DNA of 40,336 bases from Streptomyces sp. NRRL F-6492 (GTDB taxonomy: Bacteria; Actinomycetota; Actinomycetes; Streptomycetales; Streptomycetaceae), in NCBI RefSeq assembly GCF_001280125.1, contig NZ_LGEG01000248.1:1-40336 (forward strand), written 5' to 3'. Position numbers and translations under genes: made by a program. The stretch's first letter is position 1, and the number at the start of each line of letters is the position of its first letter. The notes under the pieces are model-generated. The model searched no databases. It saw only the letters and a program-made list of their open reading frames with translations, and was not told the origin of the DNA. Shown here one piece after another: positions 1 to 13,312 of this stretch.

Positions 1-92
1 CACCGCCCCGCCCTCCCCGCTCTGCCCTCCCCGGCCCCGCCCTCCCCGCAAAAAGAATCCGCACGCACCTGTTCCCGCCGCTTACCCCTCAG

Positions 93-104
93 TACATTGA
101 CGGC
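93..104 (+). promoter_or_regulatory. Putative leaderless promoter (-10 TACATT)
   Basis: TACATT at 93-98 fits the actinomycete -10 pattern TAnnnT and lies six bases before the ATG at 105. There is no purine-rich ribosome binding site in the gap, so the transcript probably starts at or next to the start codon. No convincing -35 is visible. The first 90 bases are C-rich with repeated CCCTCCCC strings and no gene was seen in them. Confidence 0.4.
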
Positions 105-989
105 ATGTCTAATACGCAGCCTGCACCGGTGGCGTCGGAGCACATCGAGCTCAAGGCCCGCAAGGTCTCCTTCGACTGGGAGGAGACGCCGCTCCACTGG
201 GTCCCGGGCGACCCCTTCACCACGCACACCATCAACGTGCTGCACCTGCTGCTCCCGGCCGGCGAGCGCTGGTTCGTGCACGTCTACAAGCAGGCGCTGC
301 CGTACATCACGGACGACCGGCTCCGCGAGGACGTCATCGGGTTCATCGGCCAGGAGGCCGTCCACTCCCAGGCCCACGACGACGTCCTGCCGCACCTGCG
401 GAAGCTGGGCCTCGACCCCACCCCGTACACCGCGCAGGTCGACTGGTTCTTCGAGAAGCTGCTCGGGGACCGCGCCCTGCCGCCGGGCCGGGCGCGCCGC
501 TGGTGGCTGATGGAGCGGGTCGCGGTGATCGCCGCCATCGAGCACTACACCGCCTTCCTCGGCGACTGGGTGCTCAACGCCGACGAGCTCGACCGGATCG
601 GCGCCGACCCGACCATGCTCGACCTGCTGCGCTGGCACGGGGCCGAGGAGGTCGAGCACCGCTCGGTCGCCTTCGAGCTCTTCATGCACCTCGACGGCGG
701 CTACCGGCGCCGCGCCCGCACCTGGGCCGTCGCCTTCGGCGGGCTCGCCTTCTTCTGGCAGCGGGGCGTCCGCTTCTTCATGGAGAACGACCCGAGCCTC
801 TTCGACGCCAAGCCCTCCCTCGCGGACTTCGTGCGCCGGGGGCGGCGGGGCGTGCTGCCCTCCACCCCGGCCATGCTGCGGTCCGTCCCCCGCTACCTCA
901 GCCGCTCCTACCACCCCTCCCAGGAGGGCGACACCGCGCAGGCCGTGGCCTACCTCGCCTCCTCCCCCGGCGCCAACGGGGGCCACTGA
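105..989 (+). CDS. Metal-dependent hydrolase, PF10118-like
   Basis: The 294-aa product looks like the COG3687/PF10118 family of predicted metal-dependent hydrolases, which have a ferritin-like helical fold. Visible signs are a Glu/His cluster in GQEAVHSQAHDD, a second helix containing ERVAVIAAIEHYTAF and a third containing HGAEEVEHRSVAFE; these ExxH-type patterns would bind a di-metal centre. The family's substrate is not established. The ATG is preceded by a -10-like TACATT and no Shine-Dalgarno, suggesting leaderless expression. The stop overlaps the next gene's start (TGATG), so it is translationally coupled to a ferredoxin-type oxidoreductase. That pairing suggests an electron-transfer partner for a di-iron oxygenase-like enzyme; this role is inference. 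No signal peptide is seen. Confidence 0.8.
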   Translation: MSNTQPAPVASEHIELKARKVSFDWEETPLHWVPGDPFTTHTINVLHLLLPAGERWFVHVYKQALPYITDDRLREDVIGFIGQEAVHSQAHDDVLPHLRKLGLDPTPYTAQVDWFFEKLLGDRALPPGRARRWWLMERVAVIAAIEHYTAFLGDWVLNADELDRIGADPTMLDLLRWHGAEEVEHRSVAFELFMHLDGGYRRRARTWAVAFGGLAFFWQRGVRFFMENDPSLFDAKPSLADFVRRGRRGVLPSTPAMLRSVPRYLSRSYHPSQEGDTAQAVAYLASSPGANGGH

Positions 990-2050
990 TGGCCCGGTTC
1001 GCCGCCGTCGCCCTCACCGCCGGGGCCGCCCTGCTCGTGCGCCGCGCCGTCCGCGGCCGCATGTCCACCGCCCCGCTGTGGCCGATGCCCGCCCTGGACG
1101 AGCCGGTCTCCGGCCGCGGCCGGGGCCGCACCGTCCCCCGCAAGGTCCTGGTCACCGGCCGCGCCACGCCCGCCGAGGGCGTCGTGGAACTGCGCCTCGA
1201 AGGCGCCGGGCTGCCCGTCTGGCAGCCCGGCGCCCACATCGACCTGGTGCTGCCCTCCGGGCTCGTTAGGCAGTACTCGCTCTGCGGCGACCCCGCCGAC
1301 CCCGGCGCGTACACGGTGGCCACCCGGCTGATCGAGGCCGGGCAGGGCGGCCGGGGCGGTTCGCGCGAGGTCCACGACCAGCTCCACGAGGGCGTGGAGG
1401 TCGAGATCCGGGGCCCCCGGAACCGCTTCCCGCTCGTCGACGCGCCCGCGTACGTCTTCGTCGCCGGCGGCATCGGCATCACCCCGCTCCTGCCCATGCT
1501 GCGCGCCGCCGAGGCGGCCGGGGCGGACTGGCGGCTCCTCCACTGCGGCCGGAGCCGCGCCACCATGCCGTACCTCGCCGAGACCGAGGCGCTGGGCGGC
1601 GGCCGGACGACCGTGGTCGCGCAGGACGAGTCCGGCCTGCCCGACCTGGGGTTCCTCGGGGACCTGCCGGAGGGGACCGTCGTCTACTGCTGCGGTCCCG
1701 ACGGCCTCATGGACGCGGTCGGCGCGGCGATGCCCGAGGGCCGGGCCCCGCGCCTGGAGCGCTTCTCGGCGTCCGCGCCGACCGGCGGCGACGCCTTCGA
1801 GGTCGAACTGCGCCGCTCCGGCCGCACGGTGGCGGTGGCGGCCGGCCGGTCGCTCCTGGACGCGGTCCGCGCGGAGCTGCCGGACGTCCCGTACTCCTGC
1901 CGTCAGGGTTTCTGCGGGACCTGCCGGCAGCGGGTCCTGGCGGGCGAGATCGACCACCGGGACGAGCTGCTCACCGACGCCGAGCGGGACGACTCGATGC
2001 TGATCTGCGTCTCGCGCTGTGCGGGGAAGCGGCTCGTGCTCGACCTGTGA
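989..2050 (+). CDS. PDR/VanB-type oxidoreductase (FMN/NAD/2Fe-2S)
   Basis: The 353-aa protein has the phthalate-dioxygenase-reductase layout. A short N-terminal hydrophobic stretch is followed by a flavin-binding barrel with RQYSLCG, an NAD-binding domain with GGIGITPLLPML, and a C-terminal plant-type ferredoxin domain. The ferredoxin cysteines are C304, C309, C312 and C340 (CRQGFCGTC then ICVSRC). Such proteins pass electrons from NAD(P)H through flavin to a 2Fe-2S centre and on to an oxygenase. The ATG at 989 overlaps the upstream TGA by one base and fits the family N-terminus. The frame is open much further upstream, but that stretch is Arg-rich and lies over the hydrolase gene, so it was not used. 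The most likely partner is the coupled upstream hydrolase. Confidence 0.85.
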   Translation: MARFAAVALTAGAALLVRRAVRGRMSTAPLWPMPALDEPVSGRGRGRTVPRKVLVTGRATPAEGVVELRLEGAGLPVWQPGAHIDLVLPSGLVRQYSLCGDPADPGAYTVATRLIEAGQGGRGGSREVHDQLHEGVEVEIRGPRNRFPLVDAPAYVFVAGGIGITPLLPMLRAAEAAGADWRLLHCGRSRATMPYLAETEALGGGRTTVVAQDESGLPDLGFLGDLPEGTVVYCCGPDGLMDAVGAAMPEGRAPRLERFSASAPTGGDAFEVELRRSGRTVAVAAGRSLLDAVRAELPDVPYSCRQGFCGTCRQRVLAGEIDHRDELLTDAERDDSMLICVSRCAGKRLVLDL

Positions 2051-2069
2051 GGCCCCCCGGGCCCGTCCC

Positions 2070-2606
2070 CTAGGGGAGGACCAGCCAGTCCAGGGCGAGG
2101 GCGGCGAGCAGGCCGCCCACCAGGAGCCAAGTGCCCAGACGGGTACGGCCGTTGCGGGAGAGTTCGATCACGACCCCGCAGAGGATCATGGCCAGTCCGT
2201 ACACGCCGACGACCAGGACGGACGTACGGCTCGCGAGGCGGACGACGAGCACGACGGCGAGGGCGACGAGGAGGACGGAGGCGGCGGCGACGCGCAGCCG
2301 CCTCGCCTGCTTGGGGGTGAGCCCCCCGGCGGGCCGCCCGTCGGCTTCGTCGTCGTGCTCGTCGTCCGCCTCGTCTTCGTCGTCGTCCTCGTCTTCGTCC
2401 GGTTCGCCGTCCTCGTCCTCGTCCTCGTCCTCGTCGAGTGCGTCGGGCTCGTCGTCGGCGGGCTCCCGTGCGGCCGGGACTTCGGACGTCCCCGGCGCGG
2501 CGGGGACTTCGGGGCCCACGGGGACTTCCGCGTCCCCGGCGGTCTTCGGGGCCCCGGGGGCCTTCGGGGTCTCGGTCGCCGGGGTGTCCTGGTCGGAAGC
2601 GCTCAT
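2070..2606 (-). CDS. Small membrane protein with polyacidic N-terminus
   Basis: The 178-aa product has two halves. Residues about 1-95 are Pro/Ala-rich then almost pure Asp/Glu, encoded partly by GTCCTC-type hexanucleotide repeats near 2411-2437. The C-terminal half has three hydrophobic segments (starting near VAAASVLLVALAVV, VLVVGVYGLAMI and LGTWLLVGGLL) and ends LDWLVLP. The acidic part would lie outside the membrane; its side cannot be settled. No known function is recognised. Expression looks leaderless: TACGCT on the minus strand (2620-2615) sits eight bases before the ATG. It is divergent from the TetR gene at 2644 and shares its palindrome, so it may be a target of that regulator. Confidence 0.75.
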   Translation of the reverse strand: MSASDQDTPATETPKAPGAPKTAGDAEVPVGPEVPAAPGTSEVPAAREPADDEPDALDEDEDEDEDGEPDEDEDDDEDEADDEHDDEADGRPAGGLTPKQARRLRVAAASVLLVALAVVLVVRLASRTSVLVVGVYGLAMILCGVVIELSRNGRTRLGTWLLVGGLLAALALDWLVLP

Positions 2607-2643
2607 GGGGCAGGAGCGTAACGGACACCGTTAGGCTGTTCGC
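2607..2643. promoter_or_regulatory. Divergent leaderless promoters with shared palindrome
   Basis: This 37-bp spacer separates two divergent start codons. TAACGG-ACA-CCGTTA at 2619-2633 is a perfect inverted repeat. It overlaps both putative -10 elements: TAGGCT at 2632-2637, six bases before the TetR ATG, and TACGCT on the minus strand at 2620-2615, eight bases before the membrane-protein ATG. Neither gene has room for a Shine-Dalgarno. The arrangement is typical of a TetR repressor controlling itself and its divergent neighbour; binding is inferred. Confidence 0.5.
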
Positions 2644-3387
2644 ATGACGACCGGGGTACGCCGCAGGATGGGCGTCGAGGAGCGCAAGCAGCAGCTGATC
2701 GGGGTGGCCCTCGAACTCTTCGGCCACCGCTCTCCCGACGAGGTGTCCATCGACGAGATCGCCGCGGCCGCGGGCATCTCGCGACCGCTGGTCTACCACT
2801 ACTTCCCCGGCAAGCAGAGCCTCTACGAGGCGGCCCTCCGGCGCGCCGCCGACGAGCTGGCGGCCGGGTTCGTGGAGCCGCCCCGGGGGCCGCTGGGGGC
2901 GCGGCTGCTGCGGGTGATGGGCCGGTTCTTCGACTTCGTGGAGGAGCACGGCCCCGGGTTCGCGGCGCTGATGCGGGGCGGCCCGGCCGTCGGCTCCTCG
3001 ACGACGAACGCGATGATCGACGAGGTGCGGCAGGCCGCGTACGAGCAGATCCTCGCGCACCTGGAGGTCGAGGAGCCCTCGGCCCGCCTGGAGTTGGTGG
3101 TCCGCTCCTGGGTGTCCCTGGCCGAGTCGACGGCGCTGCTCTGGCTGGACGGGCGGCGGGTGCCGCGCGCGGAGCTGGAGTTGCAACTCGTGCACGACTT
3201 CGCGGCCCTCGCCGCGGTGAGCGCCGCGTACGACTCCGGGATGGCGGAGATCCTGGTCGGGATCCTGGCCGACGAGCCGGCCGACGGGCCCTTCGGGGAC
3301 CTGGTGGCCCGGCTGGTCGCCCTCGCGCCGATGCCCGCCCCCGCGCCGGACGCCCTGCCCGCCGTGCCCGACCAGAGGACCCCGTGA
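2644..3387 (+). CDS. TetR family transcriptional regulator
   Basis: The 247-aa protein has a TetR helix-turn-helix at about residues 20-60, with EVSIDEIAAAAGISRPLVYHYFPGK being the DNA-recognition part. A long all-helical ligand domain follows, ending in a Pro/Ala-rich tail. The regulator probably represses itself and the divergent polyacidic membrane protein through the palindrome at 2619-2633. The upstream hydrolase/oxidoreductase pair could also be a target, but no matching palindrome was seen at its promoter. The start ATG is six bases after a -10-like TAGGCT, so the mRNA is probably leaderless. The stop TGA overlaps the GTG of the 63-aa ORF (GTGA). The ligand is unknown. Confidence 0.85.
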   Translation: MTTGVRRRMGVEERKQQLIGVALELFGHRSPDEVSIDEIAAAAGISRPLVYHYFPGKQSLYEAALRRAADELAAGFVEPPRGPLGARLLRVMGRFFDFVEEHGPGFAALMRGGPAVGSSTTNAMIDEVRQAAYEQILAHLEVEEPSARLELVVRSWVSLAESTALLWLDGRRVPRAELELQLVHDFAALAAVSAAYDSGMAEILVGILADEPADGPFGDLVARLVALAPMPAPAPDALPAVPDQRTP

Positions 3388-3561
3388 CGACGGCGGAAGT
3401 GACCTTCCGGCGGGCCGGCGACCGCGATCCGGAGCTTCTGGCGGGGATGTACGACGGGGCCGCGGGCCGCCGTGCCGTCGGCGAGGAGCCGGGAAAGCTC
3501 GCCGCCGACGGCACGCGCTACGGGGTCGCCCTGATGGAGCGGGTGCTTCCCGGGGAGCCGG

Positions 3562-3575
<14 letters not shown>
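3384..3575 (+). CDS. Short hypothetical ORF, possible GNAT remnant
   Basis: This 63-codon frame starts at a GTG that overlaps the TetR stop (GTGA), which favours real translation by coupling. The beginning, TFRRAGDRDPELLAGMYDGAA, resembles the first strand and helix of GNAT acetyltransferases. Nothing after residue about 28 looks like the rest of that fold, and a complete GNAT protein is at least 140 aa. It may be a truncated relic whose 3' part was lost, or an unrelated small protein. Its 3' end overlaps the convergent pulA 3' end by 14 bases. Function unknown. Confidence 0.35.
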
Positions 3576-8901
<5,326 letters not shown>

Positions 8902-8931
8902 GGGGGTGCTCCCTGGAGGTACGGGAAGAGG

Positions 8932-8957
8932 GGGGCCGCCCCGGGTGGGGCGGCCCC
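8932..8957 (-). terminator. Hairpin terminator between amylase and pulA
   Basis: GGGGCCGCCCC at 8932-8942 and GGGGCGGCCCC at 8947-8957 form a perfect 11-bp stem with a four-base loop. It lies 34 bases after the amylase stop and 30 bases before the pulA start. It lacks a clear U-run, as is common for Streptomyces terminators. It would end the amylase transcript and implies pulA has its own promoter or depends on readthrough; the latter is inference. Confidence 0.6.
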
Positions 8958-8991
8958 GCGGTGCGGGTGTGCTCCGGAAGGGCGTGCCGGG

Positions 8992-10371
8992 TCAGCAGTT
9001 CCGGGCGTTCGCGTGGAGGGCGAGCGCGGTGTTGACGCCGAGGGTGGCCGTGAACCGGCCCGATCCGTCGACCGTCACGGGGCTGCCCGACTGCACGTTG
9101 CAGTAGGTGCCGGCGGGCAGCGAGGTCTGGAAGGTGCGGGTGAGCGCCGAGGACTCGTGGTTGATCGCCACGTACGCCTTGGAGCCGCGGCCGAACGCGA
9201 TCGCGTTGTTGCCGTTGTCCCACCAGTTGGTGACGGCCTGGCCGCGCGCGGTGTTGCGGAAGGCCACCATGGAGGAGATCTCGCGCCAGGCGTGCTGGCA
9301 CTTCCAGCCGTCGCTGTAACAGGCGTTCACCTGGCCCCCGTTGGGGGGACCGGCGTCCTTGTCGGTCCACTCGTAGCCGGAGTGGACGTCCGGGGAGCCG
9401 TAGGGCCAGGCGAGCATGAAGACGGAGGCGAGGGTGTAGTTCGCGCCGTCCTTGTAGTTCAGGGTGTCGCCCTGGCGCTCGGTGTCGTGGTTGTCGACGA
9501 AGACGCCGGACTGGCCGGAGGCCATGTGGCCCCAGCCCTCGCCGAAGTTCTTGAGGTACGCGAGCTTCTCGTTCTGCAGGACGCGCTTGAGGTCGCGGGC
9601 GTAGCGGAACTCCTGGACGTCGCCGTTGCCGAGGTACTCGCTCGGGGAGACGGCCTCGCCGGCGCCGAAGATGGCCTCCTGCTTCCAGTAGACGCCGGGC
9701 TTGGTGAGCCGCGACTTGATGTTCGCGAGGTCGGCGGCCGGCATGTGCTTGGCGGCGTCGATGCGGAAGCCGTCGACGCCCAGGGAGAGCAGGTCGTTGA
9801 GGTAGCCGGCTATCTTCCCGCGGACGTAGTCCTCGCCGGTGTCCAGGTCGGGGAGCTTGACCAGCTCGCAGTGCTGGATGTTGACCCGGTCCTGGTAGTT
9901 GGTGATCTCGGCCCGGCAGTCGTCCATGTCGAAGCCGGAGTAGAGGCCCGGGTAGTCGTACTTGGAGAACGGGGTCCCGCCCGTTCCCGTGCCCGACCCG
10001 TTCGCCATGTGGTTGACGACCGAGTCGACGACGACCTTCACGCCCGCCGCGTGACAGGTGTCGATCATGTTCTTGAAGGCGGTGCGGTCCCCGAGGCGCC
10101 CGGCGATCTTGTAGCTGACCGGCTGGTACGAGGTCCACCACTGGCCGCCCTGGACGTGCTCCTGGGGCGGGGAGACCTGGACGTAGCCGTATCCGGCCGG
10201 TCCGAGGCGGGTGGTGCACTCCCGGGCCACCGAGGCGAACTTCCACTCGAACATCACCGCGGTGACGTCCTTGGTTCCGGGCGGGGCGGCCTGCGCGGGG
10301 GCGTTGCCCGTGACGGCCACAGCGGCTCCCGCCACGAGGGCGAGTGCAGCGGCCACGGTCTTTCTGGCCAT
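8992..10371 (-). CDS. amy: Secreted alpha-amylase, GH13
   Basis: The 459-aa protein is an extracellular endo-acting alpha-amylase. It begins [20 protein letters not shown], a signal peptide ending near AQA-APP. GH13 motifs are present: [18 protein letters not shown] (nucleophile D205), GAGEA (acid/base E239) and FVDNHD (D296). An all-beta C domain closes the protein. It ends near residue 459 and lacks the C-terminal CBM20 starch-binding domain that many Streptomyces amylases of about 570 aa carry. The frame extends 10 codons upstream, but ATG at 10371 is preceded by AGGAGG six bases away, which settles the start. The promoter region carries repeats matching those at malE/malR, so maltodextrin-responsive repression is likely. 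Confidence 0.92.
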   Translation of the reverse strand: MARKTVAAALALVAGAAVAVTGNAPAQAAPPGTKDVTAVMFEWKFASVARECTTRLGPAGYGYVQVSPPQEHVQGGQWWTSYQPVSYKIAGRLGDRTAFKNMIDTCHAAGVKVVVDSVVNHMANGSGTGTGGTPFSKYDYPGLYSGFDMDDCRAEITNYQDRVNIQHCELVKLPDLDTGEDYVRGKIAGYLNDLLSLGVDGFRIDAAKHMPAADLANIKSRLTKPGVYWKQEAIFGAGEAVSPSEYLGNGDVQEFRYARDLKRVLQNEKLAYLKNFGEGWGHMASGQSGVFVDNHDTERQGDTLNYKDGANYTLASVFMLAWPYGSPDVHSGYEWTDKDAGPPNGGQVNACYSDGWKCQHAWREISSMVAFRNTARGQAVTNWWDNGNNAIAFGRGSKAYVAINHESSALTRTFQTSLPAGTYCNVQSGSPVTVDGSGRFTATLGVNTALALHANARNC

Positions 10372-10387
10372 GTTTCCTCCTGTACGA

Positions 10388-10468
10388 CGACGGTGTCGCA
10401 AGAAGTTGCCGAAAACTTCAGCAACTGTTTTCAGCCGTGACCGTACGAGTGGCCCGGTGCCCGGTCAA
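10388..10468 (-). promoter_or_regulatory. Amylase promoter with downstream operator-like repeats
   Basis: On the minus strand TTGACC (10468-10463) and TACGGT (10445-10440) are separated by 17 bases, a good HrdB-type promoter. Just downstream, between the expected transcription start near 10433 and the ribosome binding site, lie GTTGCTG (10427-10421), CGGCAAC (10413-10407) and CTTGCGA. GTTGC and GCAAC form an inverted repeat. These resemble the CTTGCRG/CYGCAAG half-sites at malE/malR and would place a LacI-family repressor over the initially transcribed region. Binding is inferred. Confidence 0.55.
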
Positions 10469-10485
10469 CCCTTCGGACGCCGCGA

Positions 10486-10511
10486 CGCAAGTTGTTACGA
10501 AAGGACTTGCG
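10486..10511. promoter_or_regulatory. Inverted repeat CGCAAG-N14-CTTGCG
   Basis: CGCAAG at 10486-10491 and CTTGCG at 10506-10511 form an inverted repeat of the same half-site family as the malE/malR operators. It overlaps the 3' end of the LacI gene and lies about 20 bases upstream of the amylase -35. It could be an auxiliary repressor site allowing looping to the repeats at 10390-10430. Confidence 0.35.
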
Positions 10512-11601
10512 GCCCTTCGGCGTTCGAGGTGCCCGGGGTGCCCGAGGCGTCCCGCGCGGGCGCCTGCGCCGTCGAGCCGCGCACCACCAGCTCCGGCTGG
10601 AACACGAACTCCGTGCGCTGCACGGGGTTGCCCTCGATCTCCTCCAGGAGCGCGCCCACGGCGGCCGTGGCCATCGCCTGCACGGGCTGGCGGACGGTGG
10701 AGAGCGGCGGGCTGGTGAAGGCGATGAGGGGCGAGTCGTCGAAGCCGACGACGGAGACGTCCCCGGGCACGTCGAGGCCCCGGGCGCGGACCGCGCGGAT
10801 CACGCCGAGCGCCATCAGGTCGGAGCCGCAGACGATGCCGGTGCAGCCCTCGCGGAGCAGGATCTCGGCGGCGGCGTGGCCGCCCTCGACGCCGAAGAGC
10901 GTGGGCCTGATGAACCGTTCGGCGTCCGCGCGCTCGACGCCGAGGAGCTCGTACAGCTCGGCGGTGAAGCCCTCGGCCTTGCGGCGCGAGGGGACGTAGC
11001 GGGTGGGGCCGATGGCGAGGCCGATGCGCTCGTGGCCCAGCTCGACCAGGTGGCGCACGGCCATGCGGGCGGCGGCCCGGTCGTCCGGGGAGACGAAGTT
11101 GGCGTCGACGTGCTCGTTGTAGCCGTTGATGAGGACGAACGGCACGCGCCGGGCGGCGAGCCGGGCGTAGCGGGCCGGGTCGGCGGTGGCGTCCGCGTGG
11201 AGCCCGGAGAGGAAGACGATGCCGGCCACCCCGCGCTCCACGAGCTGCTCGACCAGCTCGTCCTCGGTGGCGCCGCCGGGCATCTGGGTGCAGAGCACCG
11301 GGGTGTAGCCGTGCCCGGCGAGGACCTGCTCGACGACCTGCGCGAACGCCGGGAAGATCGGGTTGGTCAGCTCGGGCACGACGAGCCCGACGAGGCCCGC
11401 GCTGCGCCGTTTGAGGCGTACGGGGCGCTCGTAGCCGAGCACGTCGAGCGCCGCGAGCACCTTGTGCCGGGTCGCGCCGGCCACCCCCGCCTTGCCGTTG
11501 AGGACGCGGCTGACGGTGGCCTCGCTGACGCCGGACTGGGCGGCGATGTCCGCGAGCCGCGGGGCGCCGTTCCCGGCGCCCCGCGGCAGGGGGATCGTCA
11601 C
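10495..11601 (-). CDS. LacI family regulator, MalR paralogue
   Basis: The 368-aa protein has a LacI helix-turn-helix near residues 15-40 (DIAAQSGVSEATVSRVLNGK), the hinge region, and a periplasmic-binding-protein-like sugar domain with GLVVPELTNPIFP and VVGFDDSPLIAF. It is strikingly similar to MalR at 16850: the segment SEATVSRVLNGK and long stretches such as SPDDRAA and GLDVPGDVSVVGFDDSPLIAF are identical. Both proteins should therefore recognise the same operator type. The GTG start at 11601 overlaps the aglA stop (GTGA), so it is co-translated as the last gene of the malEFG-aglA operon. Such placement makes it a feedback regulator of the set, by inference. AglR-type regulators are known in Streptomyces, but I cannot assign that name from sequence alone. 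Confidence 0.88.
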   Translation of the reverse strand: MTIPLPRGAGNGAPRLADIAAQSGVSEATVSRVLNGKAGVAGATRHKVLAALDVLGYERPVRLKRRSAGLVGLVVPELTNPIFPAFAQVVEQVLAGHGYTPVLCTQMPGGATEDELVEQLVERGVAGIVFLSGLHADATADPARYARLAARRVPFVLINGYNEHVDANFVSPDDRAAARMAVRHLVELGHERIGLAIGPTRYVPSRRKAEGFTAELYELLGVERADAERFIRPTLFGVEGGHAAAEILLREGCTGIVCGSDLMALGVIRAVRARGLDVPGDVSVVGFDDSPLIAFTSPPLSTVRQPVQAMATAAVGALLEEIEGNPVQRTEFVFQPELVVRGSTAQAPARDASGTPGTSNAEGPQVLS

Positions 11602-13265
11602 ACCGCCCACCAGACGGTGGTGTCGGCGGGCAGTTCCACCGTGTCCGCGCCGGGGGCGACGGGCTCGTTGGAGAGGAGGAACCGGCCGGGCAGCGGGACG
11701 GAGATGGCCCGGCCGGTGGTGTTGGCGGTGCAGACGAAGCCGTCGCGCCGGAAGGCGAGGACGCCCTCGGGGGCGTCCAGCCACTGGATGGCCTCGCCCG
11801 CGCCGAGCCCGGGCTGCGCGCGGCGCACGGCGAGCGCGCTGCGGTACAGCTCCAGGGTGGAGCCCGGGTCCCCGGCCTGCGCCTCGACGCTCAGCGCGCC
11901 CCAGGTCGCGGGCTGCGGCAGCCAGGAGCCGCCCGCGCCGAAGCCGTAGGAGGAGCCCTCGACGGTCCACGGGATCGGCACGCGGCAGCCGTCGCGGAAG
12001 CCGTCCTGGCCGCTGGCCCGCCAGAAGGACGGGTCCTGGCGGACCTCGTCGGGCAGGTCGGTGACGTCGGGCAGGCCGAGCTCCTCGCCCTGGTAGACGT
12101 AGGCCGAGCCGGGCAGGGCCAGCATGAGGAGGGTGGCGGCGCGGGCCCGGCGCAGGCCGAGTTCGCGGTCGCCGGCCTCGCGGAGCTGGGTGCCGAGGCC
12201 CGCCGGGTTGGCGAAGCGGGTGGCGTGCCGGGTGACGTCGTGGTTGGAGAGCACCCAGGTGGTGGGGGCGCCGACCGGGCGCATCGCGGAGAGCGAGGCG
12301 TCGATGACGGCGCGCAGCTCGGTGGCGTCCCAGTGGGTGCCCAGGTACTGGAAGTTGAAGGCCTGGTGCATCTCGTCGGGGCGCACGTAGTTGGCGGTGC
12401 GGTCGACGGTGGGGGTCCAGGCTTCGGCGACCAGGACGCGCTCGCCGTCGTACTCGGCGAGGACCTTGCGCCAGGAGCGGTAGATCTCGTGGACGCCGTC
12501 CTGGTCGAAGAAGGGCATGACGTCGTTGCCGAGCAGCTTCAGCTGGTCGTGGGCGCCGATGTCGGGCAGGCCCGCGGCCTTGACCAGGCCGTGGGCGACG
12601 TCGACGCGGAAGCCGTCGACGCCCATGTCGAGCCAGAAGCGCAGGATGGAGCGGAACTCGTCGCGGACGGCCGGGTGTTCCCAGTTGAAGTCGGGCTGCT
12701 CCGGGGCGAAGAGGTGCAGGTACCAGTCGCCGGGGGTGCCGTCCGGGTTCTCGGTGCGGGTCCAGGCCGGGCCGCCGAAGATGGACTCCCAGTCGTTGGG
12801 CGGCAGTTCGCCGTCCGTGCCCTTGCCGGGGCGGAAGTGGTAGCGCTCGCGCAGGGGCGAGCCGGGGCCCTCGCGCAGGGCCCGCTGGAACCACTCGTGC
12901 TGGTCGGAGGAGTGGTTGGGGACGAGGTCGACGATGATCCGCAGGCCCAGGGCGTGGGCTTCGCGGATCACGGCGTCGGCGTCGTGCAGGGAGCCGAACA
13001 TCGGGTCGATGGCCCGGTAGTCGGCGACGTCGTAGCCGGCGTCGGCCTGCGGGGAGGCGTAGAACGGCGAGAGCCAGACGGCGTCGACGCCCAGGTCCTT
13101 GAGGTACGGCAGCCGGCTGCGGACGCCCTCCAGGTCACCCATGCCGTCGCCGTTTCCGTCGGCGAAGCTGCGCGGGTAGACCTGGTAGATCACGGCGTCT
13201 CTCCACCAGCCCGTGTGCGTTCCGGTGGTGGGGACGTCGGCCGGGGCGGCGAGATGCTGGGTCAT
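11598..13265 (-). CDS. aglA: Alpha-glucosidase, GH13
   Basis: The 555-aa protein is a cytoplasmic exo-acting GH13 enzyme of the oligo-1,6-glucosidase/alpha-glucosidase branch. It begins after WWRDAVIYQVYPRSFAD, the usual first strand. Catalytic signatures are DLVPNHSS, GFRVDVAHG (D222), VAEAWTPT (E281) and LSNHDVTRH (D343). The aromatic/VPIPW segment near 425 is typical of alpha-1,4-acting members, as found for AglA-type enzymes. There is no signal peptide, which fits cleavage of imported maltodextrin to glucose. It lies 47 bases after malG and overlaps the LacI gene by four bases. The ATG at 13265 has only a modest AGGGAAG ribosome binding site; no better start is visible. Confidence 0.88.
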   Translation of the reverse strand: MTQHLAAPADVPTTGTHTGWWRDAVIYQVYPRSFADGNGDGMGDLEGVRSRLPYLKDLGVDAVWLSPFYASPQADAGYDVADYRAIDPMFGSLHDADAVIREAHALGLRIIVDLVPNHSSDQHEWFQRALREGPGSPLRERYHFRPGKGTDGELPPNDWESIFGGPAWTRTENPDGTPGDWYLHLFAPEQPDFNWEHPAVRDEFRSILRFWLDMGVDGFRVDVAHGLVKAAGLPDIGAHDQLKLLGNDVMPFFDQDGVHEIYRSWRKVLAEYDGERVLVAEAWTPTVDRTANYVRPDEMHQAFNFQYLGTHWDATELRAVIDASLSAMRPVGAPTTWVLSNHDVTRHATRFANPAGLGTQLREAGDRELGLRRARAATLLMLALPGSAYVYQGEELGLPDVTDLPDEVRQDPSFWRASGQDGFRDGCRVPIPWTVEGSSYGFGAGGSWLPQPATWGALSVEAQAGDPGSTLELYRSALAVRRAQPGLGAGEAIQWLDAPEGVLAFRRDGFVCTANTTGRAISVPLPGRFLLSNEPVAPGADTVELPADTTVWWAV

Positions 13266-13312
13266 GTCTTCCCTGGGAGGTAAGGAGGGGCGTGCGAAAG
13301 CGGTGGTCGGGC

